Shown piece by piece: positions 12,000-25,660 of a stretch of DNA of 64,000 nucleotides. This stretch comes from Dermanyssus gallinae. Taxonomy: Eukaryota > Arthropoda > Arachnida > Mesostigmata > Dermanyssidae. The stretch covers positions 749,501 through 813,500 of the forward strand of contig QVRM01001369.1 in NCBI GenBank assembly GCA_003439945.1, in the 5' to 3' direction. Each line of letters starts with the position of its first letter. Position 1 is the stretch's first letter. The position numbers and the translations under genes were made by a program. The notes under the pieces were generated by a model, which saw only the letters and a program-made list of their open reading frames with translations, was not told the DNA's origin and ran no database searches.

Positions 12000-14900
12000 T
12001 GGTGAGAGTGGCGGTTGCGGCGGTGATGGTGATGAAGTCGTATGTCTTTTTCTTCTTCGGCGTCGTTGTCGTCGTCGTCGTCGTCGTCGTGGTTTCTATC
12101 GTGCGGTCGACTTAAGCAAATGCTTGTTTTCTTGCTAGACTACTGATGACGATGATGCTAATGATGCTGATGACGATAATTATGATGATGATGACGATCG
12201 TGACATATGGCGGCCGGCGATTCTGAGGCGAGTAATGGCAGTCGGTAGTGACAATTACTTCTCGATGTGGTTGGTAGTTGAACTAGTTGGCGAGAGAAAG
12301 TGAGAGAACAATGATGCGCGCAATTCGGCAATTGCAATCTGTGGTGGTGGTGGTCCGAAACCCGCCAATCGAACAACAGCAGTTGCTGCTAGGCACGTAT
12401 GCGGTGACTGCAGGCGGTGGTGGTAGCGATGGCGATGGTGGTTGTGGTCGTGATAAATGTCGTCGTCGTCGTCTTTCGAGTCAGAGTCGATAAAAGAGCT
12501 TCGACTTGCTTATTTACTACTACTACTGCTGCTGCTGCTGCTACTACTTCTACCTACTTCTACTACTATTCGGCTATGACGAATCGGCGTACGGAACGCG
12601 AACGGCACGGCGTAAGCGGCGGTGCAAAAGCGACGGAGGCGATGGCGTCCAAACTAGGATGCTGCGCGATGTGTGAAGGCGATGATCGAGCACAGACACA
12701 CAACACAGGCTCTCCTCTCTCGTTCAGCCAGTTGGTTGCTGATCTGTCTGCTTACTGGGCGTTGTTTGTTCTCAGCCCCCTGTACTCTGCTTGCTAATCA
12801 ACTACGATTACTGCTGCTGCTGCTGCTGCTGCGGGGTACTAAAGGTACTTCGACGACGAATTGACCTCAATTGGGCGGCTCAGGCTTTCTAAGGAGGAAG
12901 AGATCTCGAGAAACCTGCTTGTTGTTCGATCGGTGTTTGCTCTGTCCACGCTGCTTTTTGCTTCGCAGTGTTCTGTGTCCGTGGGTCGGTGGTTGGTTGG
13001 TTGGTTAGTTGATGTTTTTGAGCGGCTAGTGCAATCGATGCACGTAGTTGGTTCGCTTCCCGGTCACGTCGTAGTTGATTCACCGTCGTGCACTCGTGTA
13101 CGCTTGCTGTAGAGGTTGAGAATAATTAGCACTGCTGCAACAAACAAGTGTCTGCAGGCAAGTAAAACGCCGGACAACTATTGACAGCCAGACGACGGCC
13201 ACTTATGGAACTCGAGCTCGGACTAGAGCTAGCCAACAAAAAACGCAGGTACAACAAATAGCAATAGATTTCTAATGATTACTACGGCGACAGCTTCACA
13301 ACAACTCGCAACAACGTCGGACGACAATCAGTCAACAATCAGACGTCGCTACGCCGCCGACAACAACAACAACAGTAACAACAGCAACGAGAATAACAAC
13401 GACTCGATTAAACTCGGTCACGACAAAACAACTCTATCAAAAGAACACGCGAAACGAACCACCAGGGAACAACAGATCCTTAGAGGTTTGAAACTGCTAG
13501 CTTGGCGAGTGGACTGCTCTCTACGCAGAAAAGATCAATTTGACAATGTCCGTAGATCTCGGTTGGCTGTCGTCGCCACCGCCACCACAGTAGCACGTTA
13601 ATGAGTCCAATTTCACACTACAAACGGTTGATAGTGATGTTTCCTATCGATCTACAGCGATCCCAGATAGCTAAAATCGACAGTGGTATCCAGCAGAATC
13701 CACTCGTGATCACTATATGACCTATAGAGACGCTAGATGACGCGCCACTAAAGTTTCCCTACTGTCATCAAGCACCAGCTGATCGGTTATTAATGCCGCC
13801 GAAGCTGTTTGCGTTACTCTGCACGGCGCGCTGTTCAACTAACCACTGGTTGGTTAGGTTGGAAAAAGTGTCAGTTGTTGTTGTTGTTGCTGTTGCTGCT
13901 GCTAATAATCACGTTGTTGTGATCTGTCGCTGTAACGATCTAAAAAACGAGAGTAAACGCGAGCCAGAGATAGATCAGAGGGTGAAGAGAGAGATATGAC
14001 ACGATGGCCTCCTTGTAGAAGAAAGCTGTTAGCGCCACGATAGCGAACAAAATGTCATTGAACAAATAACTGGGCCTGCCTTAGACGTCTGCGTAATAAC
14101 CAAAAAAAAAAAATACACCACGAGAAAATGACCCCTAGAGAAGAGGGTCGAAAGCTTATGACAAACAATACCAAACTACAACTCAAATAGTCTGTCCGTG
14201 CCTTCAAGAGCACAGCAGGAGCAGTGATGTACGGGAATTACTTGTGGCAGCGGAAGCAAACTTAGCGCAGCAGGCGTAGCTAATGTTGCGGCCACTCGAT
14301 GGTTGGTGAGGCAACACAGCAAGCAGACCCGGGTCGTTGATTGCACCGCCGCACCAACCGATCTCGTTCTTCGGTTTTCAAGTGGTGGTGCCCCCGAGTA
14401 GTAATGATCACTTCGAACGGTATCCGTGGCCGCACCATAAACTCGTCGGCTCTCGTCGACTCAAGCGAGACTCATCAGCAGCTCGTCAGCAGGAGGAGGT
14501 GGTGGTGGTGATGGTGGTGGTGGTGGTAGTAGGAGCAGCAGCTTGTGGCTCCATCGACCCGCTCGCTGTTCGCACTTTCCAACCAACCCCGAAGTACCCC
14601 GAACGAAGGCTGTATTCGGGCCCCTTCGAACGCCGCTCGTGCCGCCGTGGCGATCGTTGGCCTAATACGAACTAACTAACAGTCGATGCAAACAACTGCT
14701 GCAGTGGCCGAACAAACTCACACAGATAGACAGACACCAGAGGCCAGAGGGGGGCCAGACAGAGGCAGAGGCAGATAGATATTCACAGCAGCGGTAGCGG
14801 TAACGATAGCGGTGGAATCCGACCTGACGAATCAACAGCAGCAACAGCAGCAGCAGCGGGAAGGTGGGGCAGTCGTTGCTAGAGGTTGTGTGCCGCTGCC

Positions 14901-16150
14901 GTTGCCGATGCTGTTGTTGCTGCTAACAACAACAACAACAACAACAACAATCGAGAGCCGATTCAGCAAGCCAGCTGATGATAATAGCAGCAGTGAAATA
15001 CAACACACGACCAACTGACAACCGCTTCGAACATCTGATTAGGCCAGAGGTCCGTCGTCGTGCCTTGTGCTGGTGGTGGCTCCAGATAGGCGTGGGTGCG
15101 GATTGTGGGTGTGAATAGGTGTTGGTAGCTAGGTCAGTTGTTGTTGTCGTCGTCGAGACAGTGGTCGTCGTGGTTGATGGTGGTCATGAACAACAACAAC
15201 AACAACACCACCACCATCATCATCCAGTCATGCCGGCTGATAATGATGATGATGACACCAACAATAACACCACCACCATTACCATCACCATCAGCAGCCG
15301 TAGCAACAGCAACAACTACAGTAATAAGAGTGCGTGATGACGATGAATACTACTACTACGGGATTCGTTGTGCGGTCGTCCTAATGATGGGACAGTGCAA
15401 GTCGCAGTTGTTGCTACTGTTGCTGCTGCTGTTGCTGTTGATGTTGAATATTCTTGCAACGAATTAGAAAGGTAACGGCGCGGGCCGCGGGGGACGACGA
15501 AGACGTTCAGAACCACAACAATATTAACAACGACGACAACAACAACAACTTCTACAGCTACAAATGGTTTACTCGGAAACAACTGCAGAGCGTTTGGGCG
15601 GCGGCGCTGTGTCGTCCGTCTCTCTACTGTTGCTGCCTTTTTTGTTGGTTGGTTTGACCGCTGTTGAGTTTTGCGTCGTCAAGCTGCTGGTGCCAATGTG
15701 AATGATGATGATGATGTTGTTGTTGTTGTTGCTATTGCTACTACTACTACTAGTCCTGCCGTTTGTCAGTTTCAGTATCCGCTGATGAAGGCACACATGG
15801 ATAATGAAAAGTCGCTGTTGCTGCTGTGGTTGTTGCTGGTGTTGCTGTCGCTAGCTACGGCCGCTGCCCAGTCACGGACTGATCTCGCAATCGATGGTAT
15901 CTGTGTCTGTGTCGGACTGTCTGGCTGTTGTATTCCGTGGTGGTCAGTCACAGTTCCACTCCGCCTGTCACTCATTTACTGTTCCACTTCGTCCGCCTTT
16001 GCCGCCGTCATTCTCCTTTCTCCTCCTCCTCCTGCTGCTGCTGTATTCCGTGCCGAACTGCTGCTGCAGCTGCCTCCGCTGCTGCTGGGTGGGTGGATGG
16101 ATGTGTGGATGTTTGGATAGTGGTGGTGGTGGGTGGGTGGCCTATTCGAA
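12000..16150. repeat. Trinucleotide-rich, low-complexity region
   Basis: Dozens of short trinucleotide runs in alternating strand sense: GTC/GTG/GAT at 12000-12200, CTG at 12525-12541 and 12811-12832, CAA/AAC at 13365-13400, GTT/GCT at 13876-13905, GGT at 14497-14530, CAG and CAA at 14826-14950, CAA/CCA/GAT at 15189-15320, TTG/CTG at 15408-15440, GTT at 15706-15730, CTG at 15810-15850. Many open frames up to about 200 residues cross it but read as homopolymers (Gln, Asn, Val, Leu, Ser). I support no protein here. It could be UTR or first-intron sequence of Rop or of a neighbouring gene. Confidence 0.7.
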
Positions 16151-16367
16151 CAGACACACGACGAAGCCAAATTGGGGGGCAACACAACTCGGCCCTTGGG
16201 CGAGGGAAGCTGCGCGCCAAAATTTGAATGCGTCTCTGAGAGTAATGCCCGGCGGTAAAAAATATGCCATGCAATTCCGGAAAAGGCGGAGGGGTGTCAG
16301 TAGCACACTCGTGGCTTACAACTGCCAGCGACACATGTGCAAAGCACTCTATAAAAAAAGCATGAAC

Positions 16368-16510
<143 letters not shown>

Positions 16511-16742
16511 CACACCAAATATTTTTATAATGAACATCACACAAGACTGATAGAGGCGAATAGTATTTAACTCCGAGTGATAGCTATTAAAATTTATTTA
16601 ATAGCCAATTGTTACCTCTAATATTTAAGCAAATAAAATACACACATAAATACACACTCTCATGATTACCAATACGTTCGACTAGTTATTGTCGTGTCAG
16701 TCTAAAATAGAGTAAGCCCGGCGCTAGCTTTTACATATATTA

Positions 16743-16743
<1 letters not shown>

Positions 16744-16782
<39 letters not shown>
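16744..16782. repeat. (AT)n microsatellite
   Basis: About 39 bp of AT dinucleotide. Confidence 0.96.
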
Positions 16783-16785
<3 letters not shown>

Positions 16786-16992
16786 TAGATTTATATGTCC
16801 AGATCTATGAGAAATTTATCGGTATACGATAAGTGCAGGCGTTCATTGCCTTGAAATGAATAACACCGTCTGTGACTATGGACTTCCATGACTAGACGTT
16901 AGCAGTGCACCCGCAACGTATGCAAGGCTACTACAGTTTTAGCAAGTACGGACGTGAATTTACACGCCTTCAACACTAACGAGCGGTGACGC

Positions 16993-17017
<25 letters not shown>
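16993..17017. repeat. (AT)n microsatellite
   Basis: About 25 bp of AT dinucleotide. Confidence 0.93.
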
Positions 17018-17023
<6 letters not shown>

Positions 17024-17050
17024 CATATAAATATGCGCCAGCACTCTGCG

Positions 17051-17051
<1 letters not shown>

Positions 17052-17089
<38 letters not shown>
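17052..17089. repeat. (AT)n microsatellite
   Basis: About 38 bp of AT dinucleotide. Confidence 0.96.
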
Positions 17090-17094
<5 letters not shown>

Positions 17095-17119
17095 TTATAT
17101 AAAACGTATTGTTGTTGTT

Positions 17120-17660
17120 AGTGCTATTTTTGGTGTGGCAATTGTAAATTAGGAGGCCAGAGATCGAGTGGCTCTGTCTGCAGCGGTTGGCCAAGTCGGC
17201 GACTCGCCGCCGCAAAGTGACGTAAGGCCAACTTAGCGGGCAGGCCGAACTCCGGCCACCCTGTGTGAGTCAGCGACTGAGTGCGCCCCTCTGCGGCTGG
17301 ACGGGCGCCTCCAAGAAAGGAGGTGGCCACTTTGTACTTCGTCCGTCGTTGTCGTCGTCGTGGTCGTTACACATGCTGCGCAGACCACCCTCTGCTCTGT
17401 TCTCGTCGTTTCCCTCTGCCAGCTGCTACAAACATGGCTACGTACGCAGAGCCAGCTCATCGGTGATGATCATATGGCCCTTTCCACCCACCTAGGGCAT
17501 CATGGGAGAGGCAGGGGGCCGTGTGGAGCTCATTCCATCATCGACCCAGCAGGAGGGCCTTCATTTCCGGGGCCGAGGCATAGCCATCAACCTAGCCGGA
17601 ACCCCCTGCTTCCCCGGTTCAGCGCAGCACCGCCGCCACCGCACCACTTATTAAGGAACT
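17120..17660. other. GC-rich block, possible promoter/first-exon area
   Basis: This block is visibly richer in G, C and CpG than the flanks and is not simply repetitive. No conserved protein is seen in either strand. Its position about 6 kb upstream of Rop exon 2, beyond the trinucleotide region, makes it a candidate promoter or first-exon neighbourhood for Rop or a divergent gene, but no TATA, initiator or start exon could be fixed. Confidence 0.3.
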
Positions 17661-17737
17661 AGTCGCCAGATGGTTGGTCTCGCAATATGATTATTATTGT
17701 TGTTGTTGGTGTTGTTATTGTTGTTATTATTCTTCTT

Positions 17738-18137
<400 letters not shown>

Positions 18138-18239
18138 ATTATTATTATTATGATCATTATTATTATTATTTTTTTTTTATTATTATTATTTATTCAATTT
18201 TTCGGTGTTTCCCTACAATTGTGGGATCTAGACGTGTCT

Positions 18240-19767
18240 AGGCTCAGCGGCGGCGGCGTTTCCCCTACACACTGCGAGCGAGAGTTGCTGACGTAGAAAC
18301 TCACCCTCGCGCTGGTCACCCGTGTTAGCACTGATTTTGATACCTAGGTCTTTGAGGAAGATACCTGTGTTTTTGCTGATTGGGCTCATCGTTTCCATGG
18401 CATTTGCCCTTAGACCATGGCGGAACGGTGATGCCGTCGGGTCTTTTGTCGTATTCGAAGCCCAACTTGGGCTCTAGGGTGCTTGGTATGCCGGCTCTAC
18501 GAAGAGCCTTCTTTAAGACTGCGTTGAGTTCCGCGTGTCTGGGAGTCCTACCAGGGCTCTTAGAGCAGCTTAAAGAGTGCAGTCCGTCCTTATCCACTGT
18601 TTTTCCACATGCCCTGCACTTGTATGGCTTACATATGGGAGCGCCTATTCTTAGGGCGACCACCGTGCGGAAGGAGGTGTTTTCCAGCATAGTGCCCAGC
18701 TGCGGTGAAGGAAGTGCCTTTAGGAAGCCACTGCTGAAGGTCTCACGGGCGGCTATAAATACCGCTCTATCTATCGGAGATTGGGTGTCATCTAAGATCT
18801 TGCGAGCGGTCGTTTGACACTTGTAGCCGTCAAGTATATGCTGCGTAGGGTGTTCTTCCCAGGGGCCAGGGCCTATTGATTGTCTTGCTGCCAGCTCAGC
18901 TTTGTCCCTCGTTGCGCGGAGAACAGAACAAACATGCGGTTCTAACAACGTGTCTGCGAGCCCTGAGAACTCTATAAGAGAAGCAGCGTAGCACAATGGA
19001 GCAAGGTCTGCTACGAACCTTAGTCCCAACCCTCCTTCGCTGAGTGGAAGTGTGGCCCTTTTCCAGGATCTGTCAGTAAGGGCTACGTTTATAACTTCTT
19101 TCAGTGTCTCCTTTGCCACCTCGTCAAATGCTTGCAAATTATCACAGTTTTGGCCTGTGGGCGAAGTGCGTAGAATATAGTTTAACCTAGGCGACCCTAA
19201 GCTGTATCTCCATAGGCATAATGTAGCCTGTGAGTGAATCGCCAATAGCCGAGTTTTTATAAACCGAAGGGCGTCTCTCTTATCCTGGATTGTTCTAGAG
19301 ATCTTCCGAGAGCCAACGGGCGCTCCCAAGACCTCCAAGTCAGGCGGCTCGATTCTATTTGTACCGGGCAGGGCGTCTGCAATGATTTTGCATGCCTCCT
19401 CCTGTTCGTGGGAGGTTCCACCTACAGCTATGAGCTCGCATTTAGAGGAGTTGAGAGTTAAGCCTCCCTCGTCTGCAAACTGTAGCACTTCGCGTATGTC
19501 GGAGGCCACTACGTTTGCCGGGCCGCCTAGTATACTATCGTCCAGATACCACACATTTAGTGGGCTTCTCATACGGGACACTAATCCTGAGATTCCTAAG
19601 CTAAATAAGGCGGGCCCAATCGTGTCTCCCTGTTGTACTCCGTTGGCTGAGAGAAGAGGCTCACTCTCTCCCCAGGACAGCGGTGATGGCGTGCCGTAGC
19701 TCTGCCACGCTAAGCGGAACATTTGTGGAACTTTTGCTTTAACTTCACTAAGGATGACATAGCGTCG
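18240..19767 (-). mobile_element. 5'-truncated LINE with RT and restriction-like endonuclease, flanked by TAA repeats
   Basis: An open frame of 465 codons (19722-18325) encodes the 3' half of a non-LTR retrotransposon protein; the frame is open further upstream to about 19767. RT motifs: GVQQGD at residues 28-33, YLDD at 59-62 (YxDD catalytic pair) and LNSSKCE at 90-96. Then comes a CX2CX9HX3C knuckle (C369, C372, H382, C386), followed by RPD at 427-429 and an Asp at 445. This order matches the C-terminal restriction-like endonuclease of R2/R4/Dong-type LINEs. The frame then leaves homology after D445, so the protein tail is broken. The 5' end abuts (ATT)n at 19768-19792, and (TTA)n lies at the 3' side (18137-18190). 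No further upstream RT segments are present. Confidence 0.8.
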
Positions 19768-19792
19768 AATTATTATTATTATTATTATTATT
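19768..19792. repeat. (ATT)n microsatellite at LINE 5' edge
   Basis: Eight ATT units directly at the 5' truncation point of the endonuclease LINE. Confidence 0.95.
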
Positions 19793-19918
19793 CAATTACA
19801 GCACATTACATAAAACGTTGATGGGTGTGGGTGGTGGCGGGCAGGCCAAATTTTCATTTCAACACAGCACTAGTTCTTTGAGTCATAATCAGTGAGAGTA
19901 GATGATAAAGCCAAGTTC

Positions 19919-20140
19919 AGATTCTGTGTGTGCTATGCGAATCTCGGGAAGCGGACTGCGTGGAACACATTATCCTACACTGCAAGTCTCTTTGTAAGGC
20001 AAGGTGGACGGGCTCCACGGCCGTGAGGGGTCGCCCCATCAAGGAGGCGGTTCGCTAAATGATGACCTTGACGGAAGCATGAAAGGAAGCGAGGGACCTG
20101 TTGGACGCAATTTTGACGCTCAAGACGGCCAATGAAACCG
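19919..20140 (+). mobile_element. LINE C-terminal fragment (zinc knuckle), R1/CR1-like
   Basis: The plus strand reads CVLCESREADCVEHIILHC, then KARW and a stop after KEAVR. This is the CX2C...HX4C knuckle found at the C-terminus of many APE-type LINE proteins. The frame is then broken by stops but continues as an amphipathic tail (DLLDAILTLKTANE). It is a decayed fragment with no RT present. Confidence 0.55.
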
Positions 20141-20980
20141 CTAAGCAGGAGAGGTTCACGCGGCAGCCTCGGGAGAGTGGCCGAGACGAGGAGCCGCGGG
20201 AGGTGGGAGGTGTGACGGTGTATATTTGGTATAAGCTCCCTATCTGGATGTATGTAAGCATGCAGAAAGATAGACGAAGACATAGCTGAATTAAGGAGAA
20301 ATAGCAGGGACGCCGCTCCCATGGCTTCGAAGAAATGCCAAGTATTACAGAGGAAGGGTGGGCAGGAATCCGGGCTTGGCGGATTTGTGAGCCCCACACT
20401 AGTCACGCAGGCTGCTAGTGACGCATGTGCTCTCTGCATTCTCGAAACCTTCCAGAAAAAAGACAGTAAAGCCATAACCTAAGAGTCAGCGGCCATCCTG
20501 TGACAAGGACTTTCGAGGAAATCGCTGGAGGCTAGTCTAGAATTTAAAACAACCTCCGTAGCAAAAGTTCTTTAACTTGTTGACTGCTTGAAGATTGCTA
20601 TTGCTTGTTCGTGCCTCTCAAAGCTATAAACTAGAGGAGCGTAAGGGCTATTAGTATATGTCTACGCCGCAGCAATTTCCCTTGATATGGAACTCATTAC
20701 CATTAGGTATTCTTGAATGAACTAGAAATTTAGTCTTCGCTCAATCGCGCAATGATATGCTCAGTGGTCTTCTGGAAGTACCAAACCCAGTTGTTCGACT
20801 AAACCGTAGAAATCGAATCGTTGTTGAATTCAAGTTTAAAAGTAAACAGGCAGTTGTTTTTTCGGCGTTGAGATTCTTATGGCGTCACAAGAAAGTATTT
20901 AATCAGATTAGTAATTGAACTTGATCTACGTAGGCAGATGAGGCGTTATTGACTGAGTCGACTCGTGTTTAGGTCAGCCG
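20140..20980. other. Unassigned sequence between LINE fragments
   Basis: No family recognised on either strand. The opposite-strand open frame of 166 codons around 19975-20475 overlaps the LINE fragment and shows no recognisable protein. Confidence 0.5.
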
Positions 20981-20984
20981 ACTA

Positions 20985-21285
20985 GATGTAGATTCTTGAG
21001 TGAGCCGAGACGCACCGGAACACACGGTGTTCGGCTGCCCGGCGGATGTTGTCGCACGTAAGTTGGAGTCTCGAAAACAATGGAATACACTTGCGCACGT
21101 AATAGCAGGAATCATGATGGCCAAGGAGGAAACTGCGCGACGGCGCGCCGTCGAGTCCATTGCGAATGACGCGGTAGGCGAAGATATCGACGTGATGGTG
21201 GATGTGGTCTCGGCGGCGGTCGATTTGATACGTTGTGATAGCATTAGTGATTCCTTTTCCCTTAACTGTGAGCAATATTAGTTTC
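20985..21285 (+). mobile_element. R1-like LINE C-terminal fragment
   Basis: The plus strand reads SRDAPEHTVFGCPAD, then ARRRAVESIANDAVGED and a stop. DxPEHTxFxCP is the HX4C half of the C-terminal zinc knuckle of R1/TRAS-type LINEs. The first Cys pair is lost to decay upstream. Another knuckle fragment lies about 0.9 kb upstream in the same sense. Confidence 0.55.
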
Positions 21286-21299
21286 ATCTATAGGAACCG

Positions 21300-22450
21300 G
21301 CTATGGGGATGACAGGAGCTCTGAGGGTTTTAGCAGGTAATACAAAGGCTCTGGTAGTCATCGAGCTACCAGCCGGCGTGTAGTCCTGCACAACGTGCCT
21401 AAAAGCATTTCTCCTCCTGTATAAAAATAAAAACCTTGAGCAAGTCGCGTTAGCGTGTCTGCGTTGGCGCAGTGGGTAAGAGGAGCATAGCAGAGCCATT
21501 GTCCATCAAAGCAACACACCACCGACTTACACATCACCCCCCTCTGAGCTTAGGACAGACGTAGTGGTCATGATATAGCCTGACTATAGCCCTCATTTCT
21601 TAATGGTAAACTTAGCTAAGTAAAAATATCAACGAGCAGATTTATTGATACCGATTGCTTAATTTTTTACTGACATTACCATAATTTATTACCGGTTATA
21701 TGACAGCGACGACTTTCAGCGAATAAATGAGGGTCTGTGAAAAAAATCATCATTATAATATTTAAAAAAGCTTAGGGAAAAGTGAACGTAACCAAATGTG
21801 CGCCGGCGTAGCCCAGACATCATAACTAGGGCGGATCATCTAAAAGGCTGATTATCCTAGATTGTAACTGTACGGACGAAGAAGAAATTTGAAGAAAAGG
21901 CCAGAGATGCCCTCTCGTGGCAAACCACCATCTAGAACTGGCCCAGTAAAAAGACGAAGCTATCTAACATAAGAGACGACAGTGCATAAAACAGGACGAC
22001 GATCTGGCGCCGCCGTAAGAAATTATTGCGTATTCGGCGAAATAGTTTACGCACCTAGTAGTGGTGGTGGGCTAAAGACGGGGGTTCATCAGCCATGTAC
22101 GTGGAAACATTAGTCGAAGCTGCAAATAGCTGGATATGGATCGTGTCTCGAATAAGGGAATGCACTGGAGAAAACAGCAACCCATTCTGGCAACAGTGGA
22201 TTATTTAATCGAGCATCATCGATTTGGTGCAGGCCGGAATTCATTAATGCGGGTGCCCGACTCTCGAAACGGCTCAGGAGAATACAATGGCAAGTGACGA
22301 TCAGAGTCTGGGTGCTGGGCTTACCAAACGATGTCTACCATCAATGCATTCTTCATCGCCAGAACTACACTCTGAGTACCCCATCCGACGGGTTACTTTT
22401 GTGTAGTAGCAGCTACGACGACTATTTACTTTTGTTTATAATAAATTTAC
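21300..22450. other. Unassigned sequence with a tRNA-like A-box
   Basis: At 21464-21480 GTTGGCGCAGTGGGTAAG resembles a pol III A-box and may be a SINE 5' scrap, but no B-box follows. The rest may include the eroded 5' part of the LINE beginning at 22456. I see no reliable RT motif there. Confidence 0.35.
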
Positions 22451-22455
22451 ACACA

Positions 22456-23965
22456 TAAATTGTTCAGCAGGGTGATCCCCTGGATCCTCCACTTTTTTGT
22501 TTGTGTATCAAGGAGGAAGGGGTTCTAAACAGGGGCTTCCTAAATGTACTTAACGATATCCGAAAAGTTATTGACTTTGGTGCGATTAGCGGCCTAACAC
22601 TGAACCTGGTCAAATGTGAACTTTATGTCACAGCCCACAACAAAGTTGAGCCATTAGATTTAACTAACTATTTTGACGTACTCCCGGGCTATCGCGTAGT
22701 GGTCAAGGTTAACCTGGAGCTGCTAGATGTACCCTTATTTCCGGAAGGCATTGCAAGGGCATTACACAGTCGGAGAGGCAAAATTGACTACGCCACAGGC
22801 AGACTACTCCAATTGAGGGCTCACTGCGGCCTATTCCTTCGTAGATCTTGTTTTTCAGCCACGAGGTTAACACACCTGCTCAGAGGTTGCAACCTGTTTT
22901 TATTAACCGAGCTCTTACAGCCATTTAATGGACTTAGCTCAGACATTTTAAAGAACGTACTAAATCTGAGGCCGACCGCTGAGGCAAGGGAATAGGTAAT
23001 GCTCCCGGTTTCTTTAAGCGGCCTAGGTTTACCGGACGCGGTCATGATGGCGGGACCCGCAATCGTGTCGCCGTTGACCGAGGCGACGGAAAGGGTTAAA
23101 GCATTATTAGACAGTGGTGAGTGGGATGCTTATACCGTTGAACATCAAAGGCTGACCAACGAATTGTCGTTGTTATCTGATTCTCCCCCCGAGGATAGAG
23201 TTAATCAGTGCAGTTGAATAGCCCCCCTACAAGAAAAGCGACTAGCAAGCCTGATTAATAGAGCGCCTTCCGTTCCCGATAGAGCCAGGCTTTGAGCTGT
23301 TAAGTAGCCGTACCCTGTCCGCGAATTGGGGCATTTTTGGACGACGAGACGACGCGCATAAAGGCAGGGCTACGGCTTGGTGTTGTCCCACCTAGTCGTG
23401 CCCCACCGATGTCGTTCTGGTGATTTTATAGACGCGTTGGCCTATCATGACCTGTTATGCGCCTTGAGTGCAGGCCGACGAGCACGTCACTCCGCTTTAA
23501 ATAACACTTTTAGTCGCACATTGAGATCTTTCGGCTTCCCGTGTGTTCTAGAACCTCCGGGTTTATCCAGGAATGATGGAAAAAGACCTGACGGTCTGAC
23601 TTTGACGCCTTTTGAGCGTGGCCGCATGTATGTTTGGGACGCAATTGTAACCGACTTATTAGCCCCTTCGATGGCTGGTGCAGGTGCAGACCGAGCAGGT
23701 CATGCTTCCAGGTTATTAAATACTCCAGCGTTGATTATCCACACGAATTTTGTCCGTTGGTGTTCGAGACTATAGGAGCTGCAGGCCCCTTACGCTTAAG
23801 CTGATTCAGCGCGTAGGTAGAAGCCCTAATCTTTCACGGGAGACTCAAGAGCATCCGAATTCTTGCGTCAGAAGCTGTCGCCCGACATTCAATGAGGAAA
23901 TACAGCATTTGTTCAGAGCACATTGTTGAATTGGGCTAACTCTGGGACTCTAATATTGTTGAACT
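22456..23965 (+). mobile_element. Decayed copy of the endonuclease LINE
   Basis: Same family as the element at 18.3-19.8 kb but on the plus strand and frameshifted. QQGDPLDPPLF (RT) begins at about 22468, and SGLTLNLVKCELY follows. The catalytic YxDD region appears deleted just after PPLF. PVSLSGLGLP (23005) and a knuckle remnant (HDLLC) follow, then LEPPGLSRNDGKRPDGLTLT and WDAIVTDL at 23560-23670, the RPD...D endonuclease signature. A 3' segment (23811-23960) recurs inverted at 29340-29500. Several frame breaks make it non-functional. Confidence 0.75.
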
Positions 23966-24224
23966 GGGCTCAAAAAAATTACTCTGAAGGAGCCCTTGAA
24001 GCATGCTAGTTTACAGCAAACGCGACCGAGTGGACTATGACCAGACCCAGATATGACGTTTATTGGTGTAGTTTCTCATTTGTGTTACAACTTCATATAG
24101 CCACGGCTAGTGCGAAGCATATGTACAAGTTACAGCAAGATTTTATACATATTTACCATAGTATGTCGTGTTATTGCAATTATTTATCTATGGATTGTGT
24201 ACATGTTTACATAGTCATGGTTTA

Positions 24225-25660
24225 ATCAGACGCAAGTAAGGTTAGGTAGTGCGTTCTCGCAGTGTTTTTAAATTGACTAAGCGAAATAAGTCTCCTAAGG
24301 TCACTAGGCAACTTGTTCCACAGGGTAGCACCTAAATTACAGAGTGCAAACCTTGATTGTGTACTTGTAGCCGAGGAGACAATGAGCAAGTGAGATGCCG
24401 AGCCTCGGGTGTTTTGGGTCCTTGCAGATTCGATAAGGCCAACCAGGTTAAGATGGTGACCAAAAGGAATACGTTTTATTATAAAAATAAAACCGTAAAA
24501 TAAAACGGAGTTATATGAGACGCATAAGAAAGACCGTACACATCCAGACCATATGTTAGGTGGCTCTGTACATACGCGTGGTACATTACAGAGAGGCATT
24601 GACGGGGTAGGATTTTGCGAGTGCGGTATATGACGGCTACGCCGCTGACCCCTTTTTCCTGACATATTTCGCACGCGCCTGGAACATCAGATGTTTGTCA
24701 AGAACAATACCAAGGAACTTTGTTTCAACTAGCATATCAAGCGTGCGGTCGCATGCAAAAGCTTCAGGATTGATTGTAGTTTGGCCCCTTAGAGTTTTAA
24801 ATTGAACAACTCCTGTTTTTGACCAATTAATGTAGAAGCCGTTATTTCTGAACCATATAGATAGCCTCTCAATATCCTCACGAATCATTGCCTCCACCTG
24901 TTGGGGAGAGTCGCCCACGAATAGAGCCGTTGTGTCGTCAAAAAACAAGGTTAGTTTAGCATGATTTGGAATACTAAAAATATCGTTAACAAAACTATTA
25001 AATAATGATCCCTTGAGCCACTCCAGATGATATATTTTCTATAGGGGAAAGGGATTGCCCATTTTGGATAGCTTGGCGTCTTTCACAAATCAATGAACGC
25101 CCCCACCTTAAAAAAATTTCATTCACCCTATAAGTAGAGAGTTTTTTTTAGAAGAATGTTTAGGTCATACTGTATCAAACGCCTTTCTAAGATCAATAAA
25201 TATCGCTGCGTCCGTTTTCTTTAATTGTATCTGTCTCCGTATTTCTTCGACAAAATCCATCACAGGCACAATCGTCGACATCTTGGGTGGAAAACTGAAC
25301 TGCCTACCATGTAGGACGTTGTGTCCTTCGACAAAATCTCTAAGCTGTTCAATGATGCATTTTTCAGAGACTTTCGATATGGGCGCGGGAATGCTGACAG
25401 GTCTGTAGTTGTCTCGGCACAGGCGATCCCCGCCTTTGAACGATGGAACCACACGGTATAGCTTTAGGACATTGGGGTGTACTCCCGTTCTGATGGAAAT
25501 ATTGATAATATACTTAAGAGGCGATGCGAATGCATCCGCAGCCCTACGGAGAACCTGTGATGGTGAATAAGAACGAAACGGTTTGAACGTAAAGAGCACG
25601 GTTGAGAACAATACTTGTATCGTTCGATCTCAATATTTAGCTCATCTCGTGTATTCGTGA
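24225..25660 (-). mobile_element. Jockey/CR1-type LINE, broken reverse transcriptase
   Basis: Three minus-strand frames in family order. 25611-25165 contains NYRPVSIPAPISKVSEKCII, the Gln/Phe-rich region before STI, and FIDLRKAFDTV. 24948-24637 contains FFDDTTALFVG (Y/F-x-DD catalytic motif) and WFRNNGFYINWSKT. 24674-24222 contains LCNLGATLWNKLPSDLRRL and SQFKNTARTHY, the usual tail of this LINE type. Frameshifts separate them and the stretch around 24950-25165 is damaged. Residual plus-strand frames are shadows. The element is inactive. Confidence 0.75.
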
